From positions 1 to 64,000 of the forward strand of contig NZ_AKJC01000078.1 of the NCBI RefSeq assembly GCF_000282535.1: a stretch of DNA of 64,000 nt, given 5' to 3'. The notes under the pieces were generated by a model. It saw only the letters and a list, made by a program, of their open reading frames with translations. It was not told the DNA's origin and did no database searches. Numbering within the stretch: the stretch's first letter is position 1; every line of letters starts with the position of its first letter. Positions 1 to 9,040 of this stretch are shown here, piece after piece. The translations under genes were made by a program, and so were the position numbers. The DNA comes from Pseudomonas sp. GM84. Its GTDB lineage: Bacteria > Pseudomonadota > Gammaproteobacteria > Pseudomonadales > Pseudomonadaceae.

Positions 1-22
1 ATTGGGCCGCAACGCGGCCCCA
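1..22. repeat. Tail of a REP element (cut by window edge)
   Basis: The first bases hold GGGCCGC-AAC-GCGGCCC, the small inverted repeat that follows several complete REP copies in this window (for example at 1332-1347). The rest of the copy lies outside the window. Confidence 0.5.
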
Positions 23-29
23 AGATACT

Positions 30-1169
30 TCAGGCCGAAGCCGGCTCGAACGCCCCACGCCGGCGAGTCAGCAACACCAGCCCCGCCGCCCCCGCCGCCA
101 TCAGCCACAGCAGCGCATGCCCGCTGACCCACTGGCTCCCCGCCCCTGCCAGCAACGGCCCGAGCAAGCAGCCAATGCCCCACAGTTGCGCCACATGGGC
201 GTTGGCGCGCACCAGCGCATCATCCCGGTAGCGTTCGCCGATCAGCACCAGCGACAAGGTGAACAAGCCACCGGCACTGGCCCCGAACAGCACCCACAAC
301 GGCCAGATCGCTGGCGTTTGCAACAGCAGCGGAATCGCCAGGCTGGAGCACAGCAAGGTCACCGCACAGCCGGTGAACAAGCTGCGCCGCGACATGCGGT
401 CGGCCAGCGCGCCGATGGGCAATTGCAGCACAGCATCACCCACCACCACGGTGCTGACCATGAACAAGGCAATTTCGGTAGTGAAGCCTTGCTGCAGGCA
501 GTACACCGGCAGCAAGGTGAGAATCATCGCCTCGAAGGCAGCGAACAAGGCGATTGCCCAGGCGATCACCGGCAGGCGTCGGCAGAAGCCGAACAAGTCA
601 CCGAAAGTCACGCTGCAGGCCTCGGTGCTGGGCGCACCACCGCGCCCGAGCAGCACCAAGGGGGCGCACAGCAACAGGCCGGTCGCGGCCCAGAAACCGA
701 AATCGTCGTCGGAGCCGAGAAAACCCAGCACCAGCGGCCCAGCCAGCTGGCTCAGGGCGTAGCTGCTGCCATACAGCGCTACCAGACGACCGCGCCACTG
801 CTCGACCACCAGTTGGTTGATCCAGCTTTCACCGAGAATGAACACCACGGTCAGCGACATGCCGATCAGAAGGCGCAGCGCCAGCCACAAGGGGTAGCTC
901 GGCAGCAATGCCAGCAGGCCGATCGACAGGGCGCCGCCCCACAGGCACAGGCGCATCGCCGAGGGCACACCTACCCAGCCGGCCAGGCGGCTGGCCAGGC
1001 TGGCACCGAGCAGCACGCCCAGTGCCGGCATGGCGGCCATCACCCCGATGGCGAAGCTGCCATAGCCCCAGGCCTCCAGGCGCAGGGACACCAGCGGCAT
1101 GCTCACCCCGAGCGCGAGCCCGACGCTCAACACCGATGCCAGTACGGCGAAGTAGGTACCCCAGCGCAT
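30..1169 (-). CDS. MFS transporter (YcaD-like)
   Basis: A 379-residue integral membrane protein with about twelve hydrophobic segments, a normal length for the Major Facilitator Superfamily. An arginine-rich loop after the second helix and the segment ADRMSRRSLF between the two halves match the MFS cytoplasmic loop signature (G-x-x-x-D-R-x-x-R). The protein looks most like the YcaD/UPF0226 branch, whose substrates are unknown. The start at 1169 is chosen because GGGAGG lies 5 nt upstream; the longer open frame runs into the REP element at 1263-1347. Substrate cannot be read from the sequence. Confidence 0.85.
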   Translation of the reverse strand: MRWGTYFAVLASVLSVGLALGVSMPLVSLRLEAWGYGSFAIGVMAAMPALGVLLGASLASRLAGWVGVPSAMRLCLWGGALSIGLLALLPSYPLWLALRLLIGMSLTVVFILGESWINQLVVEQWRGRLVALYGSSYALSQLAGPLVLGFLGSDDDFGFWAATGLLLCAPLVLLGRGGAPSTEACSVTFGDLFGFCRRLPVIAWAIALFAAFEAMILTLLPVYCLQQGFTTEIALFMVSTVVVGDAVLQLPIGALADRMSRRSLFTGCAVTLLCSSLAIPLLLQTPAIWPLWVLFGASAGGLFTLSLVLIGERYRDDALVRANAHVAQLWGIGCLLGPLLAGAGSQWVSGHALLWLMAAGAAGLVLLTRRRGAFEPASA

Positions 1170-1262
1170 TGCAGCCTCCCAGGCAGAATTCTTGAACAGC
1201 AGAAACGACAAAGCCGGGACGGTGAGAACCGGCCCGGCTGTGGCTGGGGCTGCTGGGCAGCC

Positions 1263-1347
1263 CATCGCTGGCAAGCCAGCTCCCACAGGGTTCAGTGAAG
1301 TCCTTGTGGGAGCTGGCTTGCCAGCGATTGGGCCGCGAAGCGGCCCC
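1263..1347. repeat. REP pair
   Basis: Two inverted copies of GCTGGCAAGCCAGCTCCCACA facing each other, the second followed by GGGCCGCGAAGCGGCCC. It lies between the MFS gene and the aldehyde dehydrogenase gene, in the typical intergenic position of P. putida REPs. Confidence 0.9.
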
Positions 1348-1353
1348 TCTGGA

Positions 1354-2847
1354 TTACAGCTTGATCCAGGTCGCTTTCAGCTCGGTGTACTTCTCCAGCG
1401 CATGCAGCGACTTGTCACGGCCGTTGCCCGACTGCTTGAAGCCACCGAACGGTGCGGTCATGTCGCCGCCGTCGTACTGGTTGACCCAGACGCTGCCAGC
1501 ACGCACGGCACGGGCAGTCTTGTGGGCCTTGGAAATGTCCGAAGTCCAGATGCCGGCTGCCAGGCCATACGGGGTGTCGTTGGCAATGGCGATGGCTTCT
1601 TCAGCGGTGTCGAAGGCGATCACCGACAGCACTGGGCCGAAGATTTCTTCCTGGGCGATCTTCATGGCGTTGGTCACGCCGTCGAAGATGGTCGGCTCGA
1701 CGTAGGTACCGCCGGTCTCTTCCAGAGTACGCTTGCCACCGGCCACCAGCTTGGCGCCGTCCTGGTGACCCGCGTCGATGTACGACAGCACGGTGTTCAT
1801 CTGCTGGGTGTCGACCAACGCACCGACGGTGGTCTGCGGGTCCAGCGGGTTGCCTGGCTTCCAGCCCTTGAGGGCCTCGATCACCATGGGCAGGAACTTG
1901 TCCTTGATCGAACGCTCGACCAGCAGGCGGGAACCGGCGGTGCAGACTTCGCCCTGGTTGAAGGCGATGGCGCTGGCGGCCGCTTCTGCTGCAGCTTGCA
2001 GGTCCGGGGCGTCGGCGAAGACGATGTTCGGGCTCTTGCCGCCGGCTTCCAGCCAGATGCGCTTCATGTTCGACTCGCCCGCATAAACCATCAGCTGCTT
2101 GGCGATCTTGGTGGAACCGGTGAACACCAGGGTGTCGACGTCCATGTGCAGGGCCAGGGCCTTGCCCACGGTGTGGCCGTAGCCTGGCAGCACGTTGAGC
2201 ACGCCGGCCGGGATACCGGCTTCGATGGCCAGCTGGGCGATACGGATGGCGGTCAGCGGGGATTTTTCGGACGGCTTGAGCACCACCGAGTTACCGGTGG
2301 CCAGGGCCGGGCCGAGTTTCCAGCAGGACATCAGCAGCGGGAAGTTCCACGGTACGATAGCGCCGACCACACCCACCGCTTCGCGGGTAACCAGGCCGAG
2401 CTGGTCGTGCGGGGTCGGGGCGACTTCGTCGTAGACCTTGTCGATGGCTTCAGCGGTCCAGTGGATGGCATTGGCTGCGCCCGGCACGTCGATGGTCGAC
2501 GAGTCGCCGATCGGCTTGCCCATGTCCAGGGTTTCCAGCAGGGCCAGCTCTTCGACGTTCTTGCGCAGCAGGTCGGCAAAACGGATCAGCTTGGCTTTGC
2601 GCTTGGCCGGAGCCAGTTGCGACCAGACACCGGAATCGAAAGTGGCGCGGGCGTTTTCCACGGCGCGGTTGGCGTCGGCCACGTCGCAGCTGGCGATCTT
2701 GGCCAGGAAGCGTCCGTCGACCGGGCTCAGGCAGTCGAAGGTTTCACCGGATGCGGCGTCGGTGTATTCGCCGTTGATGAAGGCACGCCCTTCGATCTTC
2801 AATTGCTGGGCACGTTGTTCCCAGTCTGCACGAGTCAGGGTGGTCAT
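1354..2847 (-). CDS. kauB: NAD(P)+-dependent aldehyde dehydrogenase (KauB/PuuC type)
   Basis: A 497-residue class of aldehyde dehydrogenase acting on aminoaldehydes from polyamine and agmatine breakdown, oxidising them to the matching acids. Visible motifs are the cofactor-binding region around PWNFPLLM, the general-base glutamate in LEAGGKSPN, the nucleophilic cysteine in NQGEVCTAGSR, and the C-terminal PFGGFKQSGNGRD. The start at 2847 has GAGGAG upstream. Position next to rpmB-rpmG and radC equals that of kauB in P. aeruginosa (knowledge of synteny), so the name is by context and family. The same cell has the gamma-glutamylputrescine genes at 40742-44531. Precise substrate is inferred. Confidence 0.87.
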   Translation of the reverse strand: MTTLTRADWEQRAQQLKIEGRAFINGEYTDAASGETFDCLSPVDGRFLAKIASCDVADANRAVENARATFDSGVWSQLAPAKRKAKLIRFADLLRKNVEELALLETLDMGKPIGDSSTIDVPGAANAIHWTAEAIDKVYDEVAPTPHDQLGLVTREAVGVVGAIVPWNFPLLMSCWKLGPALATGNSVVLKPSEKSPLTAIRIAQLAIEAGIPAGVLNVLPGYGHTVGKALALHMDVDTLVFTGSTKIAKQLMVYAGESNMKRIWLEAGGKSPNIVFADAPDLQAAAEAAASAIAFNQGEVCTAGSRLLVERSIKDKFLPMVIEALKGWKPGNPLDPQTTVGALVDTQQMNTVLSYIDAGHQDGAKLVAGGKRTLEETGGTYVEPTIFDGVTNAMKIAQEEIFGPVLSVIAFDTAEEAIAIANDTPYGLAAGIWTSDISKAHKTARAVRAGSVWVNQYDGGDMTAPFGGFKQSGNGRDKSLHALEKYTELKATWIKL

Positions 2848-3043
2848 ACGAAACTCCTCCTCTTGTTTAGGTGCAACGCCGCACTGAGGACTCACAGGCG
2901 TTGTCAGAATTCGGGCCGGGCGACACGCGCACACCGGCAAGCGATACCCTAAACCAGGCCGGGTAAACTATCAATATATTTGACACGAATGGCTCAAAAG
3001 CCTACTGATGTTCATTTTATTAAACAACAACAGGAGCCGCACC
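2848..3043. promoter_or_regulatory. Divergent intergenic region, aldehyde dehydrogenase / cupin
   Basis: About 195 nt between divergently transcribed genes, containing the ribosome-binding sites of both and an AT-rich stretch near 2968-3025 that probably holds promoters. No operator could be defined by eye. Confidence 0.4.
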
Positions 3044-3403
3044 ATGGATATCGCCAACATTATCGACTTCGCCCAGGTCCTTACCGAAGCCGAACGCTAC
3101 CGCCCAGCGGCGGAAAAAATCCTCAAGGGCGAGCCGGACCAAGCGGTCTATAACCACTATTCCAGCCCGTGCGGGCAGTTCGCCGCAGGCGTGTGGGAAG
3201 GTGAAGTCGGGCAGTGGACGGTGAACTACACCGAGCACGAATACTGCGAGATCGTCCAGGGTGTTTCGGTGCTGCGCGATCAGGATGGCGGTGCGAAAAC
3301 GCTGCGTGCCGGTGATCGGTTCGTCATCCCGGCCGGCTTCAAGGGCACCTGGGAAGTGCTGGAGCCTTGCCGCAAGATCTATGTGATGTTCGAGCAGAAA
3401 TAA
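3044..3403 (+). CDS. Cupin domain protein (Cupin_3/DUF861)
   Basis: A 119-residue single-domain cupin. The first cupin motif is recognisable as YTEHEYCEIVQG, with a metal-type His/Glu pattern; the second as GDRFVIPAGFKGTWEV. Proteins of the Cupin_3 family include ureidoglycine aminohydrolase-like and EutQ-like enzymes, but most members next to aldehyde dehydrogenases have no assigned reaction. The start at 3044 is preceded by CAGGAG at 8 nt. Divergent from the aldehyde dehydrogenase, so the two may share control. A specific function is not claimed. Confidence 0.85.
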   Translation: MDIANIIDFAQVLTEAERYRPAAEKILKGEPDQAVYNHYSSPCGQFAAGVWEGEVGQWTVNYTEHEYCEIVQGVSVLRDQDGGAKTLRAGDRFVIPAGFKGTWEVLEPCRKIYVMFEQK

Positions 3404-3404
3404 G

Positions 3405-3478
3405 CACTGGCAAGCCAGCTCCCACAGCCTCTATCGAGGGCATTGCTGTACCTGTGGGAGCCGGCTTGCCGGCGATGA
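3405..3478. repeat. REP pair
   Basis: An inverted pair with GCAAGCCAGCTCCCACAG on the left and CTGTGGGAGCCGGCTTGCCG on the right, just after the cupin stop codon. Confidence 0.88.
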
Positions 3479-3491
3479 GTCCCTCGCAGGC

Positions 3492-3530
3492 AAAAAAAAA
3501 CCCGCTTCCTGAACGGAAGCGGGTTTTTTT
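3492..3530. terminator. Bidirectional Rho-independent terminator
   Basis: A run of A, then CCCGCTTCC-TGAAC-GGAAGCGGG, then seven T. It can end transcription of the cupin gene from the left and of rpmB-rpmG from the right. Confidence 0.9.
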
Positions 3531-3545
3531 CAGGTCGCCGATCAA

Positions 3546-3701
3546 TTACTTGATCTTGGCTTCCTTGTACACCACGTGCTTGCGAACAACCGGATCATAT
3601 TTCTTGATCTCGATTTTGTCCGGAGTGGTGCGCTTGTTCTTGTCGGTGGTGTAGAAGTGGCCGGTACCGGCACTCGAAACCAGACGGATCAATTCACGCA
3701 T
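3546..3701 (-). CDS. rpmG: Ribosomal protein L33 (bL33)
   Basis: A 51-residue component of the large ribosomal subunit near the E site. The sequence begins [17 protein letters not shown] and ends [11 protein letters not shown], matching gammaproteobacterial L33 over its whole length. This form lacks the zinc-binding CxxC pairs of the alternative L33, so it is the C-minus type. It follows rpmB after 10 nt and is co-transcribed with it. GGAGAA precedes the start at 3701, so the longer upstream open frame is not used. Confidence 0.97.
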   Translation of the reverse strand: MRELIRLVSSAGTGHFYTTDKNKRTTPDKIEIKKYDPVVRKHVVYKEAKIK

Positions 3702-3711
3702 GATGTTCTCC

Positions 3712-3948
3712 TTAGACCTTGGCGCCAGCGCGACGGATGTCAACCAGAACGGCGTCGATGCCGCGCTTGTCGATGATACGCATGCCCTTGGCAGAAACGC
3801 GCAGACGCACGAAACGGTTCTCGGATTCAACCCAGAAACGGTGGTGCTGCAGGTTCGGCAGGAAACGACGACGGGTTTTGTTGTTTGCGTGGGAAATGTT
3901 GTTCCCGGTTACTGGACCCTTACCAGTAACTTGACAGACTCTCGACAT
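3712..3948 (-). CDS. rpmB: Ribosomal protein L28 (bL28)
   Basis: A 78-residue large-subunit ribosomal protein, the usual length in Pseudomonas. It opens with [17 protein letters not shown] and continues with the basic segment [11 protein letters not shown], which contacts 23S rRNA in known ribosomes. It is the first gene of the rpmB-rpmG operon. Confidence 0.97.
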
Positions 3949-4308
3949 GACTCAGCCCTCTAAAACCACATGCCCAACCCGGCATGGGTTGGCCGCTTAA
4001 TCTCTCAGTCTTTGGCGCCAGGCGCCGTGATTCTGGAGGTCTTATCGACCGGATCCGCTGATGCGACAGGCCGAGCCCCTAGAAAAGAGCGCTGCTTTAT
4101 ACCAGAAAGACTACGCCACAACAACAGAATATGAGCATCTGCTTGCTGCAAATGGCGCGCGAGCAGCATAGCGACTAGTCCGGCGAACTGTCGACCGCTC
4201 GTCGCCGATCCACTGAAAAAGAGGGTGGCCATTTCCAACAGCGCGCACTAGGGTAGGACGTTTCCAGACTGCACTGGCAGATGGGCCACTGACAGCCAAG
4301 GAGTCACG
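3949..4308. other. Intergenic region upstream of rpmB and the peptide-binding protein
   Basis: About 360 nt with no credible gene. It must contain the promoter of rpmB-rpmG (minus strand) and of the ABC-binding protein (plus strand). No clear hairpin or RNA gene was seen. Confidence 0.5.
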
Positions 4309-5898
4309 ATGCGTGCCGCCGCCCTTTCCTTATTGTTCACCTCTCTGCTTGCAGCCGGCCTCGCCCAGGCTGCACCGCTGAGCGTCTGCAGCGAAGCCAG
4401 CCCCGAGGGCTTCGATGTGGTCCAGTACAACTCGCTGACCACCACCAATGCCTCGGCCGACGTGCTGATGAACCGTCTGGTCGAGTTCGACGCGGCCCAG
4501 GGCAAGGTGGTTCCGAGCCTGGCACAGAGCTGGACAGTGTCGGCTGACGGCATGGTCTACGACTTCAAGCTGCGCGAAGGCGTCAAATTCCACACCACGC
4601 CCTACTTCAAGCCGTCTCGCGAGCTGAATGCCGACGACGTGCTGTTCAGCTTCCAGCGCATGCTCTACCCCGCCCACGCTTGGCACAAGACGGCCCCGGG
4701 CGGTTATCCACACGCCCAATCGCTGCAGCTGGGCAGCCTGATCAAATCGATCGAGGCGCCGGAGCCGAACAGCGTGCGCTTCACGCTGAGCCACGCCGAC
4801 GCCACGTTCCTGGCCACCCTGAGCATGGGCTTCGCCTCGATCTACTCCGCCGAGTACGCCGACAACCTGCTCAAGGCCGGCACCCCGGAGAAGCTCAACA
4901 GCCAACCGATCGGCACTGGCCCGTTCGTCTTCCAGCGTTTCCAGAAGGACGCCGTGGTGCGCTACCGCGCCAACCCGGACTACTTCGACGGCAAGCCCGA
5001 GGTCGACCCGCTGATCTTCGCCATTACCCCCGATGCCAACGTGCGTCTGCAAAAGATCAAGCGCGGCGAATGCCAGGTGGCCCTGTCGCCCAAGCCCCTG
5101 GACATTGCCGAAGCCGGCAAGGACAGCAACCTCAAGGTCGCCAGCACCCCGGCCTTCATGACCGCCTTCGTCGCCATCAACAGCGAACACCCGCCGCTGG
5201 ACAAACCCGAGGTGCGCCAGGCAATCAACCTGGCCTTCGACAAGCAGGCCTACCTCAAGGCCGTGTTCGAAGACACCGCCACCGCGGCCAATGGCCCCTA
5301 CCCGCCCAACACCTGGAGCTACGCCAAGGACCTGCCCGGCTACCCGCTGGACGTGAACAAGGCCAAGGCGCTGCTGGCCAAGGCCGGCCTGCCGGAGGGC
5401 TTCAGCACCACGATCTGGACCCGCCCTTCGGGCAGCCTGCTCAACCCCAACCCGAGCCTTGGCGCACAGATGCTCCAGGCCGACCTGGGCAAGATCGGCA
5501 TCAAGGCCGAGATCCGCGTGGTCGAGTGGGGCGAACTGATCCGCCGCGCCAAGGCCGGCGAGCATGACCTGCTGTTCATGGGCTGGGCCGGCGACAACGG
5601 CGACCCGGACAACTTCCTCAGCCCGCAGTTTTCCTGTGCGGCGGTCAAGTCGGGGACCAACTTCGCGCGCTTCTGTGACAGCCGGCTGGACCAGTTGATC
5701 AGTGCCGGGCGCACCACCAACGATCAGAGCGTGCGCAGCCGGCTGTACCAGCAGGCGCAGACCTTGATCCAGCAGCAGGCGCTGTGGGTGCCGCTGGCGC
5801 ATCCGACGGCGGCGGCCTTGCTGCGGCAGGGGGTCGAGGGGTATCAGGTGAGCCCGTTTGGGCGGCTGGATTTGAGCAAGGTCTCGGTTAACCGCTGA
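4309..5898 (+). CDS. Periplasmic peptide-binding protein of an ABC transporter (DppA-like)
   Basis: A 529-residue extracytoplasmic solute-binding protein of family 5, which captures di- or oligopeptides and passes them to an ABC permease. Residues 1-21 form a signal peptide ending in AQA. The mature part shows the family 5 signature around LVEFDAAQGKVVPSLAQSW and the later GTGPFVFQRF and FMGWAGDNGDPDN. AAGGAG precedes the ATG. No permease or ATPase genes are adjacent, so it is an orphan binding protein that probably feeds a transporter encoded elsewhere, as in the same locus of P. aeruginosa. Confidence 0.92.
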   Translation: MRAAALSLLFTSLLAAGLAQAAPLSVCSEASPEGFDVVQYNSLTTTNASADVLMNRLVEFDAAQGKVVPSLAQSWTVSADGMVYDFKLREGVKFHTTPYFKPSRELNADDVLFSFQRMLYPAHAWHKTAPGGYPHAQSLQLGSLIKSIEAPEPNSVRFTLSHADATFLATLSMGFASIYSAEYADNLLKAGTPEKLNSQPIGTGPFVFQRFQKDAVVRYRANPDYFDGKPEVDPLIFAITPDANVRLQKIKRGECQVALSPKPLDIAEAGKDSNLKVASTPAFMTAFVAINSEHPPLDKPEVRQAINLAFDKQAYLKAVFEDTATAANGPYPPNTWSYAKDLPGYPLDVNKAKALLAKAGLPEGFSTTIWTRPSGSLLNPNPSLGAQMLQADLGKIGIKAEIRVVEWGELIRRAKAGEHDLLFMGWAGDNGDPDNFLSPQFSCAAVKSGTNFARFCDSRLDQLISAGRTTNDQSVRSRLYQQAQTLIQQQALWVPLAHPTAAALLRQGVEGYQVSPFGRLDLSKVSVNR

Positions 5899-5913
5899 CT
5901 CCACGCCTGCAGG

Positions 5914-6001
5914 CCCGGCCAATCGCCGGCAAGCCGGCTCCCACACTGAGCTTGAGAACCGTGGGGAACCTGTGGGAGCCGGCTTGCCGGCGATCGGGCC
6001 G
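5914..6001. repeat. REP pair
   Basis: Facing copies of ATCGCCGGCAAGCCGGCTCC and GGAGCCGGCTTGCCGGCGAT. It lies between the binding-protein gene and the remaining 3' end of radC, so it is the last host repeat before the island. Confidence 0.92.
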
Positions 6002-6032
6002 GTACCGACAGCACAAAGTGGCCAGTCATGCA

Positions 6033-6197
6033 CTAGGCCACAATCCACCCCTGCTCGACCATCGACAGGGGCTCACCGTCGCCGATGATGATGTGATCGA
6101 GCACCCGCACATCGATCAGCCCCAACCCCCGCTTCAATGAGAGCGTCATGTGCACATCGTCCTGGCTGGGCTCGCTGTTACCCGAAGGGTGGTTGTG
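6033..6197 (-). pseudogene. radC: radC 3' fragment, separated from its 5' part by the island
   Basis: The last 54 codons of radC, starting with the active-site motif [12 protein letters not shown] and including [13 protein letters not shown] before the stop at 6033. The fragment has lost its start and first 172 codons, which lie at 31223-31738. An open frame continues from the fragment into the island up to 6383, but those upstream codons are island sequence in antisense to the first recombinase gene. Adding both parts gives 226 residues, the expected full length, so apparently nothing of radC was lost on insertion. Confidence 0.93.
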
Positions 6198-6212
6198 GCA
6201 CTTATGGTATAT
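6190..6212. other. Left junction (attL region) of the island
   Basis: radC ends at 6195-6197 (GTG, the His codon read on the minus strand) and island sequence begins with GCACTTATGGTATATG. The heptamer TTATGGT at 6202-6208 recurs inverted as ACCATAA at the right end (31214-31220). Flanking direct repeats could not be seen convincingly. Confidence 0.6.
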
Positions 6213-6243
6213 GTTCGGAAACGTTGCAGATCTGGAGCTACCA

Positions 6244-7440
6244 ATGCCAGACGTCCCTTTCTGCGAAATCCGAATGATCCGCACTGCCTCCAGCGGCCTC
6301 AGGCCATACCTGCTGGTGCAGGGGGTTCCAGTGATCCTAGCAAACCTCTGGGCGGAGGATTTGCTCCACAGATCGCGTCTCAATACCGTCGAAAATTACC
6401 TACGTGACATCGCTATCGCGTACGAGTGGGCTCTCAGCCGAGGTTCTCCACTGGAAGCGAAGCTTGAGCGCCTAGCGGTGTTCAGCTCAGCGGAACTGAC
6501 ATCGCTGGCCGAACGCCTCTGCTCCACCAAACGCGGTGCGGGTGCGAGCCAATCGACATGCACCCGACGACTCGAAGCTATCAAATCATTCATAGATTTC
6601 TCCTTCGAGCACTACGTTGAGCTCAATCGACTAGGCCTACTTGAGCAAAGCCAAGCAGAAAAAAACAAAGCCAAGAATCTGCGAAATCTTCAAAAAAAAA
6701 TCACCAAGATTGCATATCAATCAGAACCGCCGCTACCTGCAACGCCACTTGACTCCGGGGGACAAGCCTTATTCAAAGGGGTGCTCAGTCCTGATGACTT
6801 TAGGAACCCATTCCACAGTAAGCAGATACAGGCACGCAATTACAGTCTGTTCTTGGTAATGCTTGAAACACTTGCCAGGCGTGGCGAAGTGGTACTCATA
6901 GAACTCGACGACGTTGACCTTGGCCCGTCACCTACAATACGCATCAAGCGCCCCAGCGATATCAACAGGGAGCGGAGACAGGACGGGGCTAGTCTCAAGA
7001 CGCGCGGTCGGATAGTCCCCATAACCGCATCGGTAGCCGCGGTTTTGAACGAATACATTTCCGATCATCGCCCTAAACTGATTAAACCAAAAAGACCTTG
7101 TACAGCCCTATTCGTGAGTTCCCGTGATGGAAGGCGGCTATCTGCGCGAACCGTAAACACCATTCTTCGTACGGTTGCCGCCAGCCTCGGCCTGCCAAAA
7201 TTTTCAACACGGATCCATCCGCACGGATTGAGGGCGACCGGAGCGAATATAGCTCGCAAAAAACTTGAAAAAAGCGGCGTCCCCAGCATTAATTTAAAAG
7301 ATGCCCTGGCGTATCTGGGGGGATGGAGTCCGAACAGCGAAAGTGTTCAGCGCTACTCTCGGCAAGCCATATCTGACCGGCTCGGCGAAATCATCAGGAA
7401 CTCCGACAGCTCACTTTATCGAGGCAATGAAGATGATTAA
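6244..7440 (+). CDS. ginA: GInt tyrosine recombinase 1
   Basis: A 398-residue tyrosine recombinase. The N-terminal half resembles a SAM-like core-binding domain (about residues 40-110, with [20 protein letters not shown]). The catalytic half shows the first arginine in [17 protein letters not shown] (about 210), the H-x-x-R box as HPHGLRATG (about 325), and a C-terminal [15 protein letters not shown] with the likely nucleophilic tyrosine. Start 6244 is chosen for GGAG at 6 nt; ATG 6211 is the alternative, and codons before that fall in radC. The stop overlaps the next start by 8 nt. In GInts all four gin genes are required for integration and excision. Confidence 0.88.
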   Translation: MPDVPFCEIRMIRTASSGLRPYLLVQGVPVILANLWAEDLLHRSRLNTVENYLRDIAIAYEWALSRGSPLEAKLERLAVFSSAELTSLAERLCSTKRGAGASQSTCTRRLEAIKSFIDFSFEHYVELNRLGLLEQSQAEKNKAKNLRNLQKKITKIAYQSEPPLPATPLDSGGQALFKGVLSPDDFRNPFHSKQIQARNYSLFLVMLETLARRGEVVLIELDDVDLGPSPTIRIKRPSDINRERRQDGASLKTRGRIVPITASVAAVLNEYISDHRPKLIKPKRPCTALFVSSRDGRRLSARTVNTILRTVAASLGLPKFSTRIHPHGLRATGANIARKKLEKSGVPSINLKDALAYLGGWSPNSESVQRYSRQAISDRLGEIIRNSDSSLYRGNEDD

Positions 7441-9040
7441 ATTTTCGCCTGCCGAACTTGTAACCGAGATTGAATTCCGCTTCGGCATAGAGACTGATGC
7501 ATTTCCTTTCGCAGTTAAATCTAGCTTTGGCCAGACAATAACCATTCACAACGATGATGCATGGATTGAAAAATTAACGGTGGAAATTGTCGGGTGTGCT
7601 CCGATAAGTATTGCGTGGAGCATGCCGCTACATTCCAATTTGTTAGTTGAGTGGCTACTCAGAGAGTGGTTCGTCGACAGAATCCAAACCCACATTGACC
7701 TTAGGCCTCTGATTGTCGTTCAGCGGCTTCTGGCCCCGCATAAATTCTCGGGGAATGACGCGGATACTATTGGCAATAAATTATCGACATTTGCTGTGCG
7801 TGAATGTACCCGATTAAAAGCAGCAAACTGCTATGAGGATCTAGTTGCTCTTCGAGCATTTTATCGATGGTGCTTGGACGATGAGGTCTCAGGCTTCAAC
7901 GAACATGACGGGCTTGAACTTTCCCACCTTAAAGTAAAGGCGCTTGATAACAAGCATTTGGTCACGATGCGAGATGATGACTTTGGCCCTTTCACTCGGG
8001 CACAACTCGCGAACATTGAGATGAAGTTTGCCAACAATCCGCTCATCACTCATGCCCAACGCACGCTTTTTTTGCTCTGTCGCGACTGGGCTCTTCGCCC
8101 TATACAGTTGGCTTTAATGCAGGTTACTGACTTCGGGATTGATGAGGGCGGCCCCTTTGTAAAGGTGCCGAGTGTTAAAGGAATTAGACGCTCAAGGCTC
8201 AGGAGGCATCCGAGCAACCTGGTAAAGCGTTACATCGCCAACGATACTGCAGAGGCAGTAGAACTTCAGTGCACTTTAGCTGAGACCCAATGCCATGCCA
8301 CATTGAAGGACATTAACGCAATATGTGCTAGGCATGGAATAAGCACTCCAGTGCTTCCTACACCGTTGTTTCCCTCCGCGTACAAAACCGAAAACCGCCT
8401 TTTACGCTTCCTAACCAACCCCAAGCTGACACCGTTCACATTACATCTCGATAACCATAGAATAAGTTATGCGCTAACATCTCTGACCTGGATACTCCAG
8501 TTACCAGACCCTCATCGGGCCATACAAAAATCAGAGCCATTCATGCGGATCACAGCGTACCGACTGCGCAGGACCAAGGCTACCTCAATGGTTCTTTCCG
8601 GTGCATCCCCTGAAGAAGTCGCTGAAGCTTTAGATCATTCTAACCTGAACTCTATAAAGCACTACTTCAACTACAACCTTGAGCTGCAAGAGTTTATAAA
8701 TACGACTCACATGGCAAGCCCGGAGATCAATGCCGCTGTGCAAATGTGGTGCGGGAAATTTGTGGAAGAAATTTCTGACAGATCTTCGCTAAGACCAATA
8801 AGCGGACTAGGATCATGCAACTCTAAAGAACCGTGCCCTTACCACCCGACGGTCACTTGCTATGCATGTCCCAAATTCAGACCTAGCCGTCATGCTAATC
8901 ATCAAGGGGCTTTAGCAGACATTACTAAATTCCAACAGATGCTCGGGAGCAATTCCACTGGCGCTATGGCCCAACAGGTCGAGGCAGCAATTCACGGTGC
9001 CAAGTCAGTAATCATCGCCGTGAAGGAGTTGAAAGAATGA
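7433..9040 (+). CDS. ginB: GInt tyrosine recombinase 2
   Basis: A 535-residue recombinase, larger than simple phage integrases. Catalytic signatures are RDWALRPIQLALMQV (first arginine, about residue 220), AYRLRRTKATSMVLSG (H/Y-x-x-R box, about 375) and ALDHSNLNSIKHYFNY with the candidate nucleophile. After the catalytic domain (about 460-490) comes a cysteine/histidine cluster, CNSKEPCPYH then CYACPKFRPSRHANH, that could bind zinc. Start at 7433 fits GAGG 8 nt upstream and overlaps ginA; the longer frame from 7301 lies wholly within ginA. The 4-nt ATGA overlap with the next gene shows translational coupling. Confidence 0.88.
   Translation: MIKFSPAELVTEIEFRFGIETDAFPFAVKSSFGQTITIHNDDAWIEKLTVEIVGCAPISIAWSMPLHSNLLVEWLLREWFVDRIQTHIDLRPLIVVQRLLAPHKFSGNDADTIGNKLSTFAVRECTRLKAANCYEDLVALRAFYRWCLDDEVSGFNEHDGLELSHLKVKALDNKHLVTMRDDDFGPFTRAQLANIEMKFANNPLITHAQRTLFLLCRDWALRPIQLALMQVTDFGIDEGGPFVKVPSVKGIRRSRLRRHPSNLVKRYIANDTAEAVELQCTLAETQCHATLKDINAICARHGISTPVLPTPLFPSAYKTENRLLRFLTNPKLTPFTLHLDNHRISYALTSLTWILQLPDPHRAIQKSEPFMRITAYRLRRTKATSMVLSGASPEEVAEALDHSNLNSIKHYFNYNLELQEFINTTHMASPEINAAVQMWCGKFVEEISDRSSLRPISGLGSCNSKEPCPYHPTVTCYACPKFRPSRHANHQGALADITKFQQMLGSNSTGAMAQQVEAAIHGAKSVIIAVKELKE

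Noticed and set aside
6033-6383. A 116-residue minus-strand protein containing the RadC C-terminus
   Set aside because: The first half is island sequence antisense to the first recombinase gene; only 6033-6197 is radC, and no start signal is evident.
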